Origin: Scortum barcoo
Lineage: Eukaryota > Chordata > Actinopteri > Centrarchiformes > Terapontidae
DNA length: 64,000 nucleotides
Assembly: GCA_023238725.1 (NCBI GenBank)
Contig: CM041550.1
Span: 2,364,544-2,428,543 of the forward strand
Direction of reading: 5' to 3'
Positions within the stretch are counted from its first letter, which is position 1; every line of letters begins with the position of its first letter. This document shows, in pieces, positions 12,850-25,842 of this stretch. Below the pieces are notes generated by a model. It was not told the origin of the DNA. It made no database searches and worked only from the letters and a program-made list of their open reading frames with translations. The position numbers and the translations under genes were made by a program.

Positions 12850-13080
12850 CTGATGCAATGTAGGATTTTCTCATTAATAAAGTGCTGTGAAATTATAAAC
12901 AGAATGCCTGATTATCTGCTTTGCCTTTTTCATTTGGTCTAATTTGGGAGCTCTCAGGCTCGATTCCCAGTGCAGACTAGTTTTGCATCAAAAGCGAAAG
13001 GGGAGGGAAATAATAAATTATGCCAATAATAAACAGCTCAAGAGGGCCATAAAGCTGTCATCACAGTTCAAGTCACAATG
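12850..13080. promoter_or_regulatory. Candidate conserved non-coding element
   Basis: Complex block with many evenly spaced homeodomain/POU-like cores (TCATTAATAAAG, TCTAATTTGGG, AATAATAAATTATG, CCAATAATAAAC) ending just before an A20 run. No coding character. Texture-based call. Confidence 0.25.
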
Positions 13081-13090
13081 ATTCAGCTGC

Positions 13091-13110
13091 AAAAAAAAAA
13101 AAAAAAAAAA
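13091..13110. repeat. A20 homopolymer
   Basis: Twenty consecutive A. No retroelement was recognised immediately upstream, so it is not called a poly(A) tail. Confidence 0.95.
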
Positions 13111-14154
13111 TCCAGCAGCAGCCATCTTTACTTTCCGTGGCACAGAAACTGATTTTAAAATGACTTGTGTGGTCACGACCGCATGAGGTCATCAGTAAAG
13201 AGGGAGAGCACATTCAGGACAGGGCTGAACACTGTGTCCTGTGTTAGACTGCTCTAAATTCAAACCGCCACAAAACAGTGGTCAGCGCCGCAGCCTCGTA
13301 TACACAACAGAAATATGCCTTTTTAAAGGGACATTTCACTGAGCCAGACCCTCCCGAAGGCCCCGAGCCTCTCTGCCCGGCCACAGCCATCAGCCTCTGC
13401 TGCTCAGATACACTGACCATAAACCATCGAGACTCTCACAAATAAGCAGTGGAAACTCTGACACCATATCGCTGGTATCCCCACACACACACACTGAGCT
13501 AAACACACCTCCAAATCATAGCTCACACTGCAGAGCTTCGGCACGGAGAGATCGATGAAATCAATTGAACTTCTGATTAACACTGCAGTGCATTTAAATA
13601 ATGAAAGGGTGAGGTACAACAGAAAAGCTGCTGGATTTTTACCAACAAAACAACCATGAATTTGTTTTTTCACTGATGAAGAGTCCAGTCTCGTTTCTCA
13701 GAGCAATTAATCACGATCAAGACGGACGAGGAAGAGTGCAAGACAGAGAGAAAATGGTGTGTGTGTGTGCGTGTCCTCTGAAGTGAATCTGCACAGTGGT
13801 CAGCATATTGGCTCGGCCATTTCCTCCCTGCTCGGGCTGCAGTCTATAAAAGTTAATGAGCCCACTGAGCTGAGATTTGGCACGCAAACCCGAATGTGCA
13901 CACAGACACACCTACACACACACACAGCTGTGTGTTTATATGATCGCAGAGACATGTAAATGAGGACATGTGTACCATTAATCCTCCTCCCTCTTGCAAA
14001 CACACCTCACGGTGCCTTGCAGTCTCATCTTTTGAGGCTCAGATGAGGCGGGGGGGGGGGGCAGAAGGTTTCCTCCCTGTCTCCTCAAATTTCACACACA
14101 CTTCAGTTGTAAGCCTCCTTACATAACACTGCTGCTGAACTTCGCCGGGGCTGC

Positions 14155-14156
<2 letters not shown>

Positions 14157-14187
<31 letters not shown>
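14157..14187. repeat. (TG)15 microsatellite
   Basis: Uninterrupted TG/GT tract of about 31 bp. Confidence 0.97.
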
Positions 14188-14189
<2 letters not shown>

Positions 14190-15679
14190 TCACTGGGCCA
14201 TGAGGTTCCTTTCACTGGTCAGTAATCACTGTTCTAAGCGATATCCACTGTCCTGAACTTCTAAGTCGCCGCCCGAAAGAGAAAACAACAAGAATGAGAA
14301 TGAAAGGTGGCAAAAACACGCCTTCGTGGTTCGGACTTGGACAGAGGTGGTTAAACATGCAGGCATATGCACACCTCCCTGTCATAACATTTAGTCCTTT
14401 TACGTAAAGAAGAAATATTAATCTGCCTCTGAAGCATTTCTTTAGATGAGGAGGGGAGGGTTAACAAGTCTGGCGATGACGGCAGAAAGAAAAATGAGCG
14501 CTGAGAGACTAATGAACAGAGAGATGGACGGCAATGGATGAGTGTTAAAGAGTGATCACGATGTGTATAAAAAAGCAGAGACGGACTCGGAGGGAGGTGG
14601 ACAGAGACGTATGGTCGTCTCGTACAGACACATCAACACAAACAAGCTCATATTGGAGAAAATGGATCTCATCATTGTGTGTTGTAAATAACTGTTGCAC
14701 GGTGAGAGCGTTGATGTGATTTTGGTCCGCTGGGAGGAAAGAAAGAGCAGCAGAGAAAAGATACCGTCACACAGATGCACACATTGTGAAGCGTTTTCTC
14801 TAATTTATCTTAATCAGCCGCCTCCTGTTTTTTTTGTTGTAGTTCGCCTCTTCCAACAACCTACCCTTCATCTTCTTCCTTTCTTCCTTCATGCAAAGCC
14901 TCCGCAAGATGCCTACAGGCTGAAGGTGGTCTTGGGGGCATAAAAGGCAAACACCAACACACACATGCACACAAAGGTGAGAGCACCCACACATACACAC
15001 AGGTGACGAATGAAAGGAGACACCAACATAAAGAGCTAATAAGGTGCTGGTCCACCTCCAGAGCAGTCTCCAAGTGTGTGAACACCTTTCTTCCAAAGAC
15101 GTTCCCTCATTTGGTGTTGATGATGGAGGTGGAGAGCGCTGTCTAACACGTCGCTCCAATAAATCTCTCTCTCTGCTCAGATTCACATAATTTTCATTCT
15201 CATCAAACTATTCAGAGACACAGAAATGTTTCATCAGAGGACACAGAGCCACCAAGGATTCAGGTTTTTCATCTAATTTGTCACCCGTCTGTATTATGTC
15301 TCCTCCTGAGCGGGTAAATACACTGAAGCATCCTCACAGTAAATATCTTCATCGCACCATCTGACCCTTTGCACAAACACGTCACCATGCTGTGTATTTG
15401 AACTATGCGGGGAAAAAAAAAATCATACTTTTGTCAATGAAAAGTGCTCTCTGCGCAGTGTCATGGCAACAGTGTTCACAAAGAGGGCTGAAGTAGTAAC
15501 ATTCAGAAAACAGATGGAAAGAACAATGTAAAGCATTTTATGAGCCAATATTTGTCTTTTCTGAACAGGTTTGCTTCCTTTAATGCAGGAAACACTTGCA
15601 GCTCTGCAGAAGTGCTCCTCTGACTGTACGAAAGCCTCGCTGACATTATCTGCTTCAAAAAGGTCACACGGGACGTCGA

Positions 15680-15965
15680 TGAAACGCAGATTTTTTCAGT
15701 TAGTTAAGTAATATTAATGGATTAATGGATTTTCAGTAACTGATCAAACCAAAAGATCAAACTTTGGTGGCTGAAGCTTCTCAGATGTGATAATTTGCTT
15801 GTTTTTAGCTGTTTCATGTTGTAAATTAAATATCTTTAGGTTTTATTGTTGGTTATGTTGCAGATTTAAAAGTCACTCTGCGCTATGCTGGCTTTTAAAG
15901 ATCACCTGATATTGTTTATGATCAATCGATAGATGAATCAATAGATGAATCAATAAAGACCACCT
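15680..15965 (+). repeat. Dispersed fish repeat, copy of the GATTAATCGATT-type family
   Basis: Contains the order of words seen in this family: a GGATTAATGGATT stretch, GGTGGCTGAAGCTTCTCAGA, GTGATAATTTGCTTG, TTGTAAATTAAATATC, TTTAGGTTTTATTGTTGG, and a terminal CAATCGATAGATGAATCA. It shares this layout with 20185-20420. The family is very common in percomorph genomes and lacks a coding region; its class is not assigned here. Confidence 0.65.
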
Positions 15966-17243
15966 GCAGCTCGAAATGAAGGTTCAGTGTGTTGTTTGTG
16001 CTGCAGTGTCCCAACCCAAGCTGGATTTTTGAGGCCACAATCAATATTTTATTATTAAAAATGGGAATATGAAATGTTAGCTAACACCGTTTGACACAAA
16101 TAATGTTGATAAATATGTGATCTTTTAAAAAAAAACTGACAATAGAGAAATCACCTCAAACTATGTGAAAGTGAAACCAAACACATCTTACAGTCTCTTA
16201 TCAGCTAAAGTACCCAGGAGCCTTATCTGTGATAAGCTCAAATATTATGCAACACACTGATCAAGGTGGCTGAAATCTGAACCACAGAAATGCTGCAGTC
16301 AAACTGTTTATTCATGGTAAATAAGAGCATTTAGTGGATGGAAACCTCCGGACTGTGCAGGTCAGTTTAACAGTATCAAAGTCTGAACACTGTGCTGGGT
16401 CATAACCTGAATAATGGCTTTAGTAGATCATGAAAATGAAAGCTCGGGCTGCATCCTCAGTATCAGCTTGAGTCATCCCTATTATCATTACGCTCAGAAC
16501 AGCATCAGCCTTTTTTCTGAGCCCAGATTTCTGCCAGCTCCACAACTTCTCCGGGACTCAGCAGCTCTGCCAAAGAGCGAGAAGCCCGTCTGCCCGTCGC
16601 TGCCAACTTCTCAGAGAGACTTCAAAAGAGCCGAGCTGCCGGAGAAGTTCAGCGGCCTCCAGGAAAGAGGAAAGAAAAGCAAAAAAACTGACAGACAGAA
16701 AGAGAGGGATGGAGTGAAATCAAATAAAAAAAGAGAGCAGAGGATTTATTTTGAGGCTGGAGAGAAAAGGGTTCACCTTAAGAGGTGGGAAAAAATGGCA
16801 TGAAGGGTAAACAGCCTTGTTCTATCTGTAAGTGTCTCTCTCCTCTCAGAGGGCAGCGAGTGGCGACTCTCAGTCTCCTCTGTACGCACACACTCGGTCA
16901 CACGCGCTGACAGGCCTTGTTTACCATCTTCACTGTGTCTGCTGAAAAAAAAAAAAACCTTGTACGCCGTCCTCCCTTGCTCACTTGTCGTGTTCCTCTG
17001 TCAGCTCGGTGGTGAATCTGCCTCCTGACACACGGCCTAACCTCAACGCGTTCACGTCCGGCCGCTGATCCGCTTCCCACAGTCAAAGGCAAAGCCACAC
17101 AGCAGAGCGCCGTATCTGATTTCTTCTGCAAGTCCGCATTGATCTACACTGCCAGCGATGCTCCTCCAGGGCCCGAGCCCCCAATCAGCGCTGCACACTG
17201 AACACGCTAAAATCTATGCAACACAGTCAATTGTCTGGGAGTC

Positions 17244-17267
17244 TGTGTGTGTGTGTGTGTGTGTGTG
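17244..17267. repeat. (TG)12 microsatellite
   Basis: Uninterrupted TG tract of about 24 bp. Confidence 0.96.
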
Positions 17268-17999
17268 CACACGTCAGAGGAGAGGAACTCAATACACAGC
17301 AGAAAGCTCTGTGCAAAGCCTTTTCTCCTCCCACAATAAGTTCCTGTGTGCTTGTAAAGGCCACCTCTGATCCTGAGTGCACTGCGGTTACAGCCCCCGT
17401 TTTCACCAACAAGTCGCTCGGCAGCCTCTCGACGTCTCAGCGGGACCTCTGAGAAACAGAAGAAAAGCTCTGACCTTTACCTCGTCTGCTGCCTCTCTCA
17501 TTTCTGCAGCTGTGGGTGTCTGAGATCTCCGGTCGAGCCGAGCCGAGGTCAAAGGCCGCTGCGGTAATGACGGGATGATATGCTCGGCACTCGGCATGCA
17601 GAGAGGATGAAACCACAAGATGAGGTTTGGTTTCTCAGCGATCGCTCCCGCTGTGCTCGGCCTGTCTCTGCGGAGCGCCTTCTCAAGCAATCTATATAAC
17701 ACAGCAGGAGGTCGAAGCACCGGAGCTGACAAAGGCGGACATCCTATAGTCAGGTCTGCTGCAGAGATCTGATGACTAACGTGTCTATAATATTACAGGA
17801 ACGTTTAATTATATCTGTCAAACCAAGAACAGTATCATCACACGGCTGCATCAGACAGTTCGAACAGTTTTTGTTTATAAAATGTCACAAAATAGTCGTT
17901 TCAGTTTCATACTGACCATCAAAATCCCTCCGATCTATTCATGGTGCTGTCATAAAGGACTAACATTTAGGAGTTTGTGCTTACAGAAACACGAGTACA

Positions 18000-18262
18000 C
18001 ATTATGGATTAATTTTCTGTAACTCAAATAATTGTGTCAGTACTATTAAAATCTTAATAAATGCATCTGCGTGGTTTTGTTTTGCCTTTTATGTTCCATA
18101 TTTTGTCTGTTTCACTGGTTTTATCATTTCATTTTATTATTTCTCTTTGTGCCTTAGTGTTTTGTTGTTCATGTTTCTCTTGTTGCTTGTCGCTCACCTG
18201 TGAAGCACTTTGTATGAAAAGGTGCTGCACAAATAAAGTCGATTGATTCATTGATTGGATGG
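18000..18262 (+). mobile_element. 3' end of a 5'-truncated non-LTR retroelement
   Basis: The end reads GTGAAGCACTTTGTATG, then AAAGGTGCTGCACAAATAAA, then GATTGATTCATTGATTGG. This is the standard tail of fish LINE elements: a conserved 3' UTR, an ATAAA signal, and a short tandem repeat of GATT units in place of poly(A). The upstream 150 bp are T-rich, as in such 3' UTRs. No reverse-transcriptase frame is present, so this is a truncated copy. Confidence 0.65.
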
Positions 18263-19544
18263 TTTTGATTTTCTCACCTGTGGAAAATGTTTTCCTCTCA
18301 AGCTTGTATTGATGGTCGAGTGTATTGGCTCACTTTTGAAACCTTTTAGCCGTGTGAAGTGACCTCTCGTCTTTGGCGCCGTCTACTTGCCGTTTCAACA
18401 ACATCTTTCTACTTTGGATTGCCCATTTTGCATTTTGTCATTCTGGCGAACGCTGCGCTCGTTGTTGGCTGAGTGCTGAACCTGCCATCTGTGGGTTTTT
18501 GTTGCTTTGTCTCCTAAATGTCGCTGCTCGTCTCTCCGCGCTCGTTTGAAATTAATCAGTTGCTTTGTCTCCAGTTTTTGTCGCCAGTGTGGACGTATGT
18601 GGTCACACATTAACACGGATTCCTCCCACTTGAAGCTGCTATTTATTTTTGTGGATAGCACTTTTGTTTTCCACTGTGTTATTAATCATAAATGCTGCTG
18701 CATGACAGCAGTGAGGCTCACTAAGTGCTCTGGGCTCTACAGAAAACAGTTAAATGACAGTGGGGACGCTGGTGAGAAAATTACACTGTTGTTGTAAAGC
18801 ATCTAAAGCCTAAACTAATCTGTGCCAAACTGTGACAACTACAGGCCACTTTCAAAAGACCAAACTTCCTGAGCGACAGATATCACCTTTTTTAAATTTA
18901 CCAAAGTGTGTCTCAGTTTATTTAACCACTATTTAACCTGGAAGGCCTAAAAAGTCAAGTTTCCTTCCAAATATAGCACAAATTTGAGCAAAAAATCTGA
19001 AAAAGATCATGAAAACTTATTTTCAAGGAACTACCGCCAAAGGAAAATAAGTTCATTAAGCTCAGAATATTCTGCATTTCCATCCACTTATATATAAAAA
19101 AATGGAGTTGGGGCTCCAGTCAGTGTCATTAAATCGTTAAAGCTCCGGTTGAGTTACAAACTGTGAGAAACATACACTGTAATGGAAATGAGGATATAAA
19201 TAATCATTTTTATGTGCAAAGTGAAAACGTGCATAAAAACAGATGCTTTTAAAAAAAAGAAAAAGTGGATGCAAATGAACTTATTGAGATATAAAAAAAC
19301 ATGGAGACATCGAGTTATAGACCAATTAGAATAGATGCTTCAGAATATAATGTGACATACTGAATTTATTTTCATCGAAGCAGAGTTTGTTCATGTGTTA
19401 AATAAACACTTAAGATTTCATCTTATAGCTTCTACTTGTGCTGTTCCCACTGAGCTCTGTCCAGTAGCACCCGTCCAGTGCTTTTGTCTCTTAATCCTCA
19501 TCGCTGGCCGAAGCAAGTGCTAAAGCTAAGATTAGCCCACATAG

Positions 19545-19571
19545 GCACACACACACACACACACACACACC
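19545..19571. repeat. (CA)13 microsatellite
   Basis: Uninterrupted CA tract of about 27 bp. Confidence 0.96.
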
Positions 19572-20184
19572 AAGGGGGTCACACACACCCACAACTAAGA
19601 GATCACACACGCCTTGCATAAACAGGGTGACACAGATGATCACACACTCACTGTGTGTGTGTGTCTGTAGCGATGCTGCCACTGACTGAAAGAGAGTAGC
19701 TGACATGCTGCCGTGTCGACACTTACAGTCAAGGATGGGGGGGACACGGCGAGACGGGACAGTCATTTGGACGACTGACAGCGTTTTTCACGTCTTGCAC
19801 ACGCAGCTAAACGACCACCTGAAGCGTCCATGAGAGTTCATTTTAAAGTCTTTTTCCTCTTTCAGGCCTCTGCAAGGAATGTAAACTAAACACCCTCCTG
19901 TCCTCGACCTGCATGAAGATCCATGTTTGGGCCTTCTGTCTGTACCAAACGGCTCATTTTTACACCTTTAAATAAGGCTTTTAAAAAATGCTATGTAAAG
20001 TGGAAAACAGAAGAACTAGAGTAGTCATTAAACTGCGCTCTTTTCATTTCTCTCTTCAGCAGTGCAGAAAAGACAGTGTGTGTTGATTAACAGGTGTCAT
20101 TTATGATGAAATTCACTATTTTATTCTAGCTCATGTGAGAGTCAAACACGTGAACGGAAAGATGAAACTAATTTTGAGCTCGGC

Positions 20185-20420
20185 TGGAGCTGAAACAGTT
20201 AGTCTGTTTATCTGTTAGTCGATCAAGAGAAACCTTTGAAAATGACTGATTGATCGCTATAGTCACTGATCAAGCAAAAAAATAAACATAAATAAATAGA
20301 AAAACTTTCTCTGGGTCCAGCTTATCAAACATTTTCACATCTTTAGTTCTGATAATGGGGCTTTGGGAAGCTGTGAGGGGCATATTTGACAAATATTTCA
20401 CTTTTTATCCACAAAATAAT
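20185..20420 (+). repeat. Dispersed fish repeat, second copy of the GATTAATCGATT-type family
   Basis: Starts GCTGAAACAGTTAGTCTG with GTTAGTCGATCAAG, then CTGGGTCCAGCTTATCAAAC, GGGGCTTTGGGAAGCTGTGA and GGGCATATTTGAC. This is the same order as the family copy at 15680-15965, but with a different internal segment retained. Same orientation as that copy. Non-coding. Confidence 0.65.
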
Positions 20421-21535
20421 GATCATTAAACACACTAAACATACAAAAGTATAGATGTTGATGGAGTGTGGGGGGGCTGCGTTTGTCTACACTGCATCGC
20501 TTCGCCGCCCAAAAGAGGACAAAGAACGAGAGCACGATAAAGCGGACGGACTCTTCAGCAGCTGTATAATGTTAATGGGGGTAATGAACTTCACTCCACT
20601 CTTCACTGACTGAGTCCATTTGATCCACATTTTACTCTGCAGCGCTCCTCAGAGATCCTCCACCACTCTGTCTGACATTTACCTACACATGGAAAAAAAA
20701 CGCATACACCCGTGCGAATCAAACCCACAGTGTGACAGGAGCTGCGACACTTTGCACAGGTGGAGTGTAAACAATATCTCCGCCGTGTTAGTGCGAGGGA
20801 GGCGGTGAGAGATGGGTGTCAGCTCCTCCGCCACGGGCCCATCGCACGCTTAAGAACTTTTGACAGGAAGACTCCCTGATGGGATATGACAGCCAATCAG
20901 ACCTCGTGCTGCAGCTCGCCAGCATGAAGCCGACTGGGCGAAATGAAAGCTGCCACTCAGTCAGAGCAGCCTGATTCAAACATCACAGAAAGCCTTAATT
21001 GTACCTTTTTCTTTGGTTTTAATCATATTCTGAAGTCCGCCACAGAACATTAGTTATTTCTGCAGCCGCTCGGCTACTTCGGCGGTTAAAGACAAACGCA
21101 CTTTGATCTCTGGACGCCGTTATCGTCTCTGTTTTATCGACAGCAGCAGACTTTCACTTTCATTTCAGCCTGAACATCATCCTTACATCATGTGTTGTGG
21201 TATTTATCACGACGTGGTGAGAAAGAAGGAGCGGACAGGACAACGCGCCGGGGATCCTGCAGATTACCGTACACCCCCGCAGGTTTCTATATAATTTGTG
21301 TTAAGTGATGTCACACTGTGCATAAACTGTGTTTTCCATTTAAATGTGCATAATTACGCAGAAGCTCGAAGGTCACAGTCTACACGAGAGCCTTCCCATA
21401 AGTTTGAGGCCTGAGGCATCAACACATTTACCCACAAATGAGAATAAAGCCGGATGCTATTTAGATACAATTACTCCTGCTGGCTCATCGTGCAGAAACA
21501 CTTTGGTACAGTGGGCTCAGCTGCAGATATCAGAC

Positions 21536-21986
21536 TACACACACACACACACACTCACTCACCTCTCTCTCACCGAGTGCTTCGGCAAACACACACATAT
21601 GGCAGCAGGGCACCAGTAAGAGCTGAACACAACGCTGTGCTACTGTGTGGGCAACCATATGGAGAGTGTGTGAGCACAGTGTGTGTGTTAGCATTGTGTG
21701 TGTGTGTGTGTTTGTTTACCAAACAGTGGAGTTGTAAAGAAGTCAAGTGTTTAAATAAACTGCGCCTGAATGGGATGTTTACCTGACCCCAACTGAGAGC
21801 AGGACCAGATTGCTTCACAGAATAATCCAGGCTGTGTGTGTGTGTGTTTGTGTGTGTGCGTGCGTGTGTGTCATGTACATAACTGTACAAAGAGCTGAGA
21901 GCCCGGTTTGGTCACATGCTTTGGCAGAGGTGAGCACAGAGCTTTCATACAAGGCCTGAGAAAACTGCTGAGAGATGCTGTTATCG

Positions 21987-22051
<65 letters not shown>

Positions 22052-22207
22052 GACTCAGTTAATACCAGTGTGTAAAAGCTCAAGAACACCACTGACTCCA
22101 GCACATTTCAGCTCCTCTTTCTCCTCAATAAACCTCAGCCAATTTCATCACTGTCCTCAAAAACACTTACACACATACACATTGACTGACACACACACAC
22201 ACACACC
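21536..22207. repeat. Cluster of five CA/TG microsatellites
   Basis: Five tracts in under 700 bp: CA at 21536-21554, TG at 21695-21711, an interrupted TG/TGCG tract at 21833-21871, a long (TG)30 tract at 21988-22047 ending in TATATA, and CA at 22189-22207. The opposing open frames in this interval are microsatellite artefacts. Confidence 0.95.
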
Positions 22208-22753
22208 TGTCTTCCCTATGAGTATTACATTGACGAACCCAGCAGAGTAAAACATATGCTGCTGTTCTGTCCTCCATCACTTAAAGTGACTCTCCATCTG
22301 AGCTATATTTTTAGCGTCCTGTCGACTTTAAAGGCGTTTCACTAAAACGTGTTTAAATACAAGCAGCGAGTGAGCGGCGAAGGTTGAGCTCAACACGCAG
22401 GTGTCCAACTATTCAGCCATTATTACTGATTATAAATAGCACAGATTGAGCTGCATCCACCTGCCAGAACAAAGAATCTGATTTCATGGCTGCGTCCTCG
22501 GCGTGAATCGATACGAAACGCTCTGAATCACACCGACAGACGATATTCAGAGATGTCAGATCGCCCTGCAGCGCACACGGAGGGAGGTCGTCGTATCAAA
22601 CACCGAGGTTACTGGTGCAGCTTCACTAAAAAAAACATGTTAATGACAGCAGATCTACATGAATTATGGCTTTTTAAACCGACAGCTGGATTAAACACAG
22701 TGCTGCTTCTGTAAAGCTGCACTGAAGCGCAGAGAGAAACAGCGTCAGTGCTA

Positions 22754-22779
22754 CGAACCTGTCTGACCAGACAGGTTCG
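22754..22779. other. Perfect 26-bp palindrome
   Basis: Two 12-bp arms, CGAACCTGTCTG and CAGACAGGTTCG, around a two-base AC centre. Each arm carries a GTCTG/CAGAC word, which is also the Smad-binding core (known motif; function here is inference). It may equally form an 11-bp hairpin with a four-base loop. No repeat family is recognised around it. Confidence 0.85.
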
Positions 22780-25445
22780 GGCCATGGCACCTCCAGAGAC
22801 AAGATTTATTTTCAAGGATTAAACACAAAATGATAACAACATGGGAGCTGTGAGTGCTGTTGTGCTTACAATCATGTTTTTAACGTCATTATCTCGAGAT
22901 ACCAAAGCTGGTTTTCTGGTGATAAGAAGATGATTCAAGATGAGTGTGTGGTTCATCTGGAAAACACACTGACTTCATTCACTTCATTGTCTCGTTTTCT
23001 CGAGATCAGAAGTTAATGATCTCAGCATCTTTCACCATTTGAGGGCTTTGTAATTCCACGCCCATTAATGACACTTAAAAGTTTCCATTTTTCTACAATC
23101 TTAATATTTCCACTGTTTTATAATTCTGCTCTTCGTATTCTTCAGACCCAAAGATGTCACAGACTCCAGCTGAGACTCACGGGGCAGATTCCCACTCAGC
23201 CTGGCGGGTGAAAAAAATCAGTCGTAACCCTCAGACATGGTCGCCCGGAGCACCAGCTTGTGCGATCATGCTTGGCGAGCCGTCCTCCTCCTCCTCTTCC
23301 TCCCATCAATGAGTCATTCTTTCAGAGTGCACCTGATCTCACCTCGTCCCCTCGTCACTCTGTCTCATCCAAACCCAGCAGCCAAACATCAGGAGGTGAA
23401 TCCACAGATTGGAGGAGGAGGAGAGGTGGGTAAATATTTAGAGTATGTGTGTGTGTGCGTGTCACTCATATCTCTTGCAGACTACTCGCCGTGTAAGCAC
23501 AAACGCATCCACGGCAGCCAAAACAGGCAAATAAGCAGCGATTTAACACTTTAACACGAGCTGCACACCAGTGTGGGAGGAGGTGAGACGACCTGATAGC
23601 CGGCTGTTTGCGACACTGAGTCACGCCGCCGCTCGCGTCTTAGTCGTGGGATATCGTCGAGCACACGTATGAGGTGGAGGGCCGTCAGCTCCCCACAGTG
23701 CTCCAGATGGCGAGGCCGAGAAGGTCCGCAGAGTTCGTCAGTTCACTCTCTGCCCTGCTGCTCCAGAGCTTCACACAAACAACACAAACATCGATGCCTG
23801 CGTGGAGGCGATGAGTAACGCCACTCACTGGAGCTCCTGACAGACTGGAAAAGGGAACAAATGTGAGCAGAGACGTTGTACAAGGATGCGAGTAGGAGTG
23901 AAAGAGTCAGAGAGCCCACGATGTGTGTGTGTGTGTGTGTGGGTCAGTACACGCAGAGGCTTGCCATTAGATCAGAGTGCCGTTTTCTGATGTTCCATTT
24001 ACCGCTGAAGCCGTCTGGATTATTGCACCACAAAGAGTTGGAGAGCTGAATCATATCATCTACTCAACCTCAGGACTGAGTCTCCTCTGACATTTTTTCA
24101 TCTTGACAGAAGAATTCTGAGAAAAGCTGGATTTTTGAGGCAGATAACGATGTAGATATTTGAGAACTTATAAATCTAATGATATATTAAACATTTCTTA
24201 CATGAGCAGATAACTGAGACAAGGAGGCCTAAATGTAATTTTTAAGTCAGATCCAGGTCTGATGTTACCACTTCTGAATAAAACACTCAGAATAAAATAA
24301 TTAGGTTACAAATTATTTATTATTCTGCAAAAAACTTTTTCTGTCACCAGGTAGACTGTACTCAGTGTCAACTGGCTGAAAAGAAGGAAGAAGTTCAGTT
24401 GACCAAAATTTTCTTTGGTCAGCTTCAGCCCTAAATGTATTTGGCACTTCTTCCTTGGTACTTTCTGTCCTACAGATGCAGATATATGTATGTGCAACAT
24501 GCTGATATGCTGCATCTGCCTTGAGAAATGACTGGTCCACATCTGAGCAGTGTATTTTAGATACTTCACATTAAGTAATTCTGATTCATTGCTTTAATTT
24601 TTGCTTCATACAACCTAAATAAATAAATGGTGATAAGTGATATTATTATTTGAAACGCATACGTCGGTGAATCGCTGCACATTCAGGGAGTTTTACTGAA
24701 ACACTGCTTCAATTTATTTACGCTTAATTCACTCACTGATAAGACTGATGTTTTAGGCAAGGGTTGAGGGAGAGCGAAGAGATTGAGTGGGGAGCAGACG
24801 AGATAAAGAGGGAATTGAAGTGGTAATTGTGCATTGTGCTGTGAGACTGAGGCAGCCTGAAGTAAGACAATGTGGTTTTCCACCCAGCTCAACACAGTCT
24901 CGCTCTGTGCCTCTGTCACCGAGCCCCAGTCGCTCTTACAATGGAGCTGGGACACAGAGCATGTGTCACCCATCTGTCAGACAATATGTCAACACCGCTA
25001 TAATACCCGGCTAAATGTGGCTGCGGCCCGTTAAGGCCCTCCGCCTCGATGCTCCTCCAAATATTCACTGCTTCCTAACCCAATCTCTACACTGTCTCCT
25101 ACGCATCCATTTATGCCTGCTGCTGTTTGGTATAATTTCCAATCATTTCCCTTTCCTCCCCTCTGCGGGTGGGGTCGTAAGCAAAAGCAGACAGCTGAAC
25201 ATCTTCCCAATAAGCAGCCTGAAATGTGATTCAAACATGTGCATCGTTACAGTGATTTGAAGGAGAGATGCTCCTCGTCATGCACAAACCTCCCTCTGCA
25301 CCTCCTCTGCAGCCTCTATAAATGATTTAAGGCCTGTTGTAAGCTACAGTGCAGACATAGGGAATCGTCAATCAATCAATCAAACAATGAGATGATCACA
25401 AATCAAGGACAGACAATTACAATTACTGAGTTACCAGCTCCTGCA

Positions 25446-25467
25446 GTGTGTGTGTGTGTGTGTGTGT
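25446..25467. repeat. (TG)11 microsatellite
   Basis: Uninterrupted TG tract. Confidence 0.95.
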
Positions 25468-25767
25468 AAGTGAGTCTCAAATCAACTTAGCCGAGCAGCA
25501 CACAGGCGTTCTCAATCAATCAATACGCAGCATTGTTTAGAAGGCAGGCTGGCTGGAGTGTGATCGGTGTTTGTCACTGCTGCGTGCAGGGTCCATTACA
25601 ACCATTCAGAAAAGGAATATGTTAAACAGAAAAACAATAATGAGACGCTGAATGAAATAAATGAAATGCATCTATTCTCGTTTTCTCTGGAGGCCTCTTT
25701 CACAATACATCAGACTCATGGGAATACACACACACACACGTTACACATACAACAAGGCCTGCAGCCA

Positions 25768-25771
<4 letters not shown>

Positions 25772-25838
<67 letters not shown>
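25772..25838. repeat. (TG)33 microsatellite
   Basis: Uninterrupted TG tract of 67 bp, one of the two longest in the window. It is preceded by a short CA tract at about 25724-25738. Confidence 0.97.

Positions 25839-25842
<4 letters not shown>

Larger units (their letters stand above)
10116..17990. other. Gene-free intronic sequence with possible regulatory blocks
   Basis: No exon is recognised. The longest open frames (151 aa on the minus strand at 10560-11015, 129 aa on the plus strand at 16414-16803, and 128 aa on the minus strand at 14800-15186) have no family signature and overlap open frames on the other strand or low-complexity sequence. Blocks at 11300-11520 and 12850-13080 look like candidate non-coding elements. 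Simple repeats include short CA tracts, an A20 run and a G12 run (14050-14061). Confidence 0.55.

Noticed and set aside
12955..12980. CTCGATTCCCAG resembling a tRNA T-loop
   Set aside because: No cloverleaf can be drawn around it and no box A lies at the right distance.
16414..16803. 129-aa plus-strand frame ending in Lys/Arg/Glu-rich sequence
   Set aside because: The basic tail comes from a purine-rich GAAA/GAGA stretch. No domain or exon boundary.
24306..24569. Two overlapping minus-strand frames of 87 and 75 aa
   Set aside because: Neither shows a motif; overlapping frames in AT-rich DNA are expected by chance.
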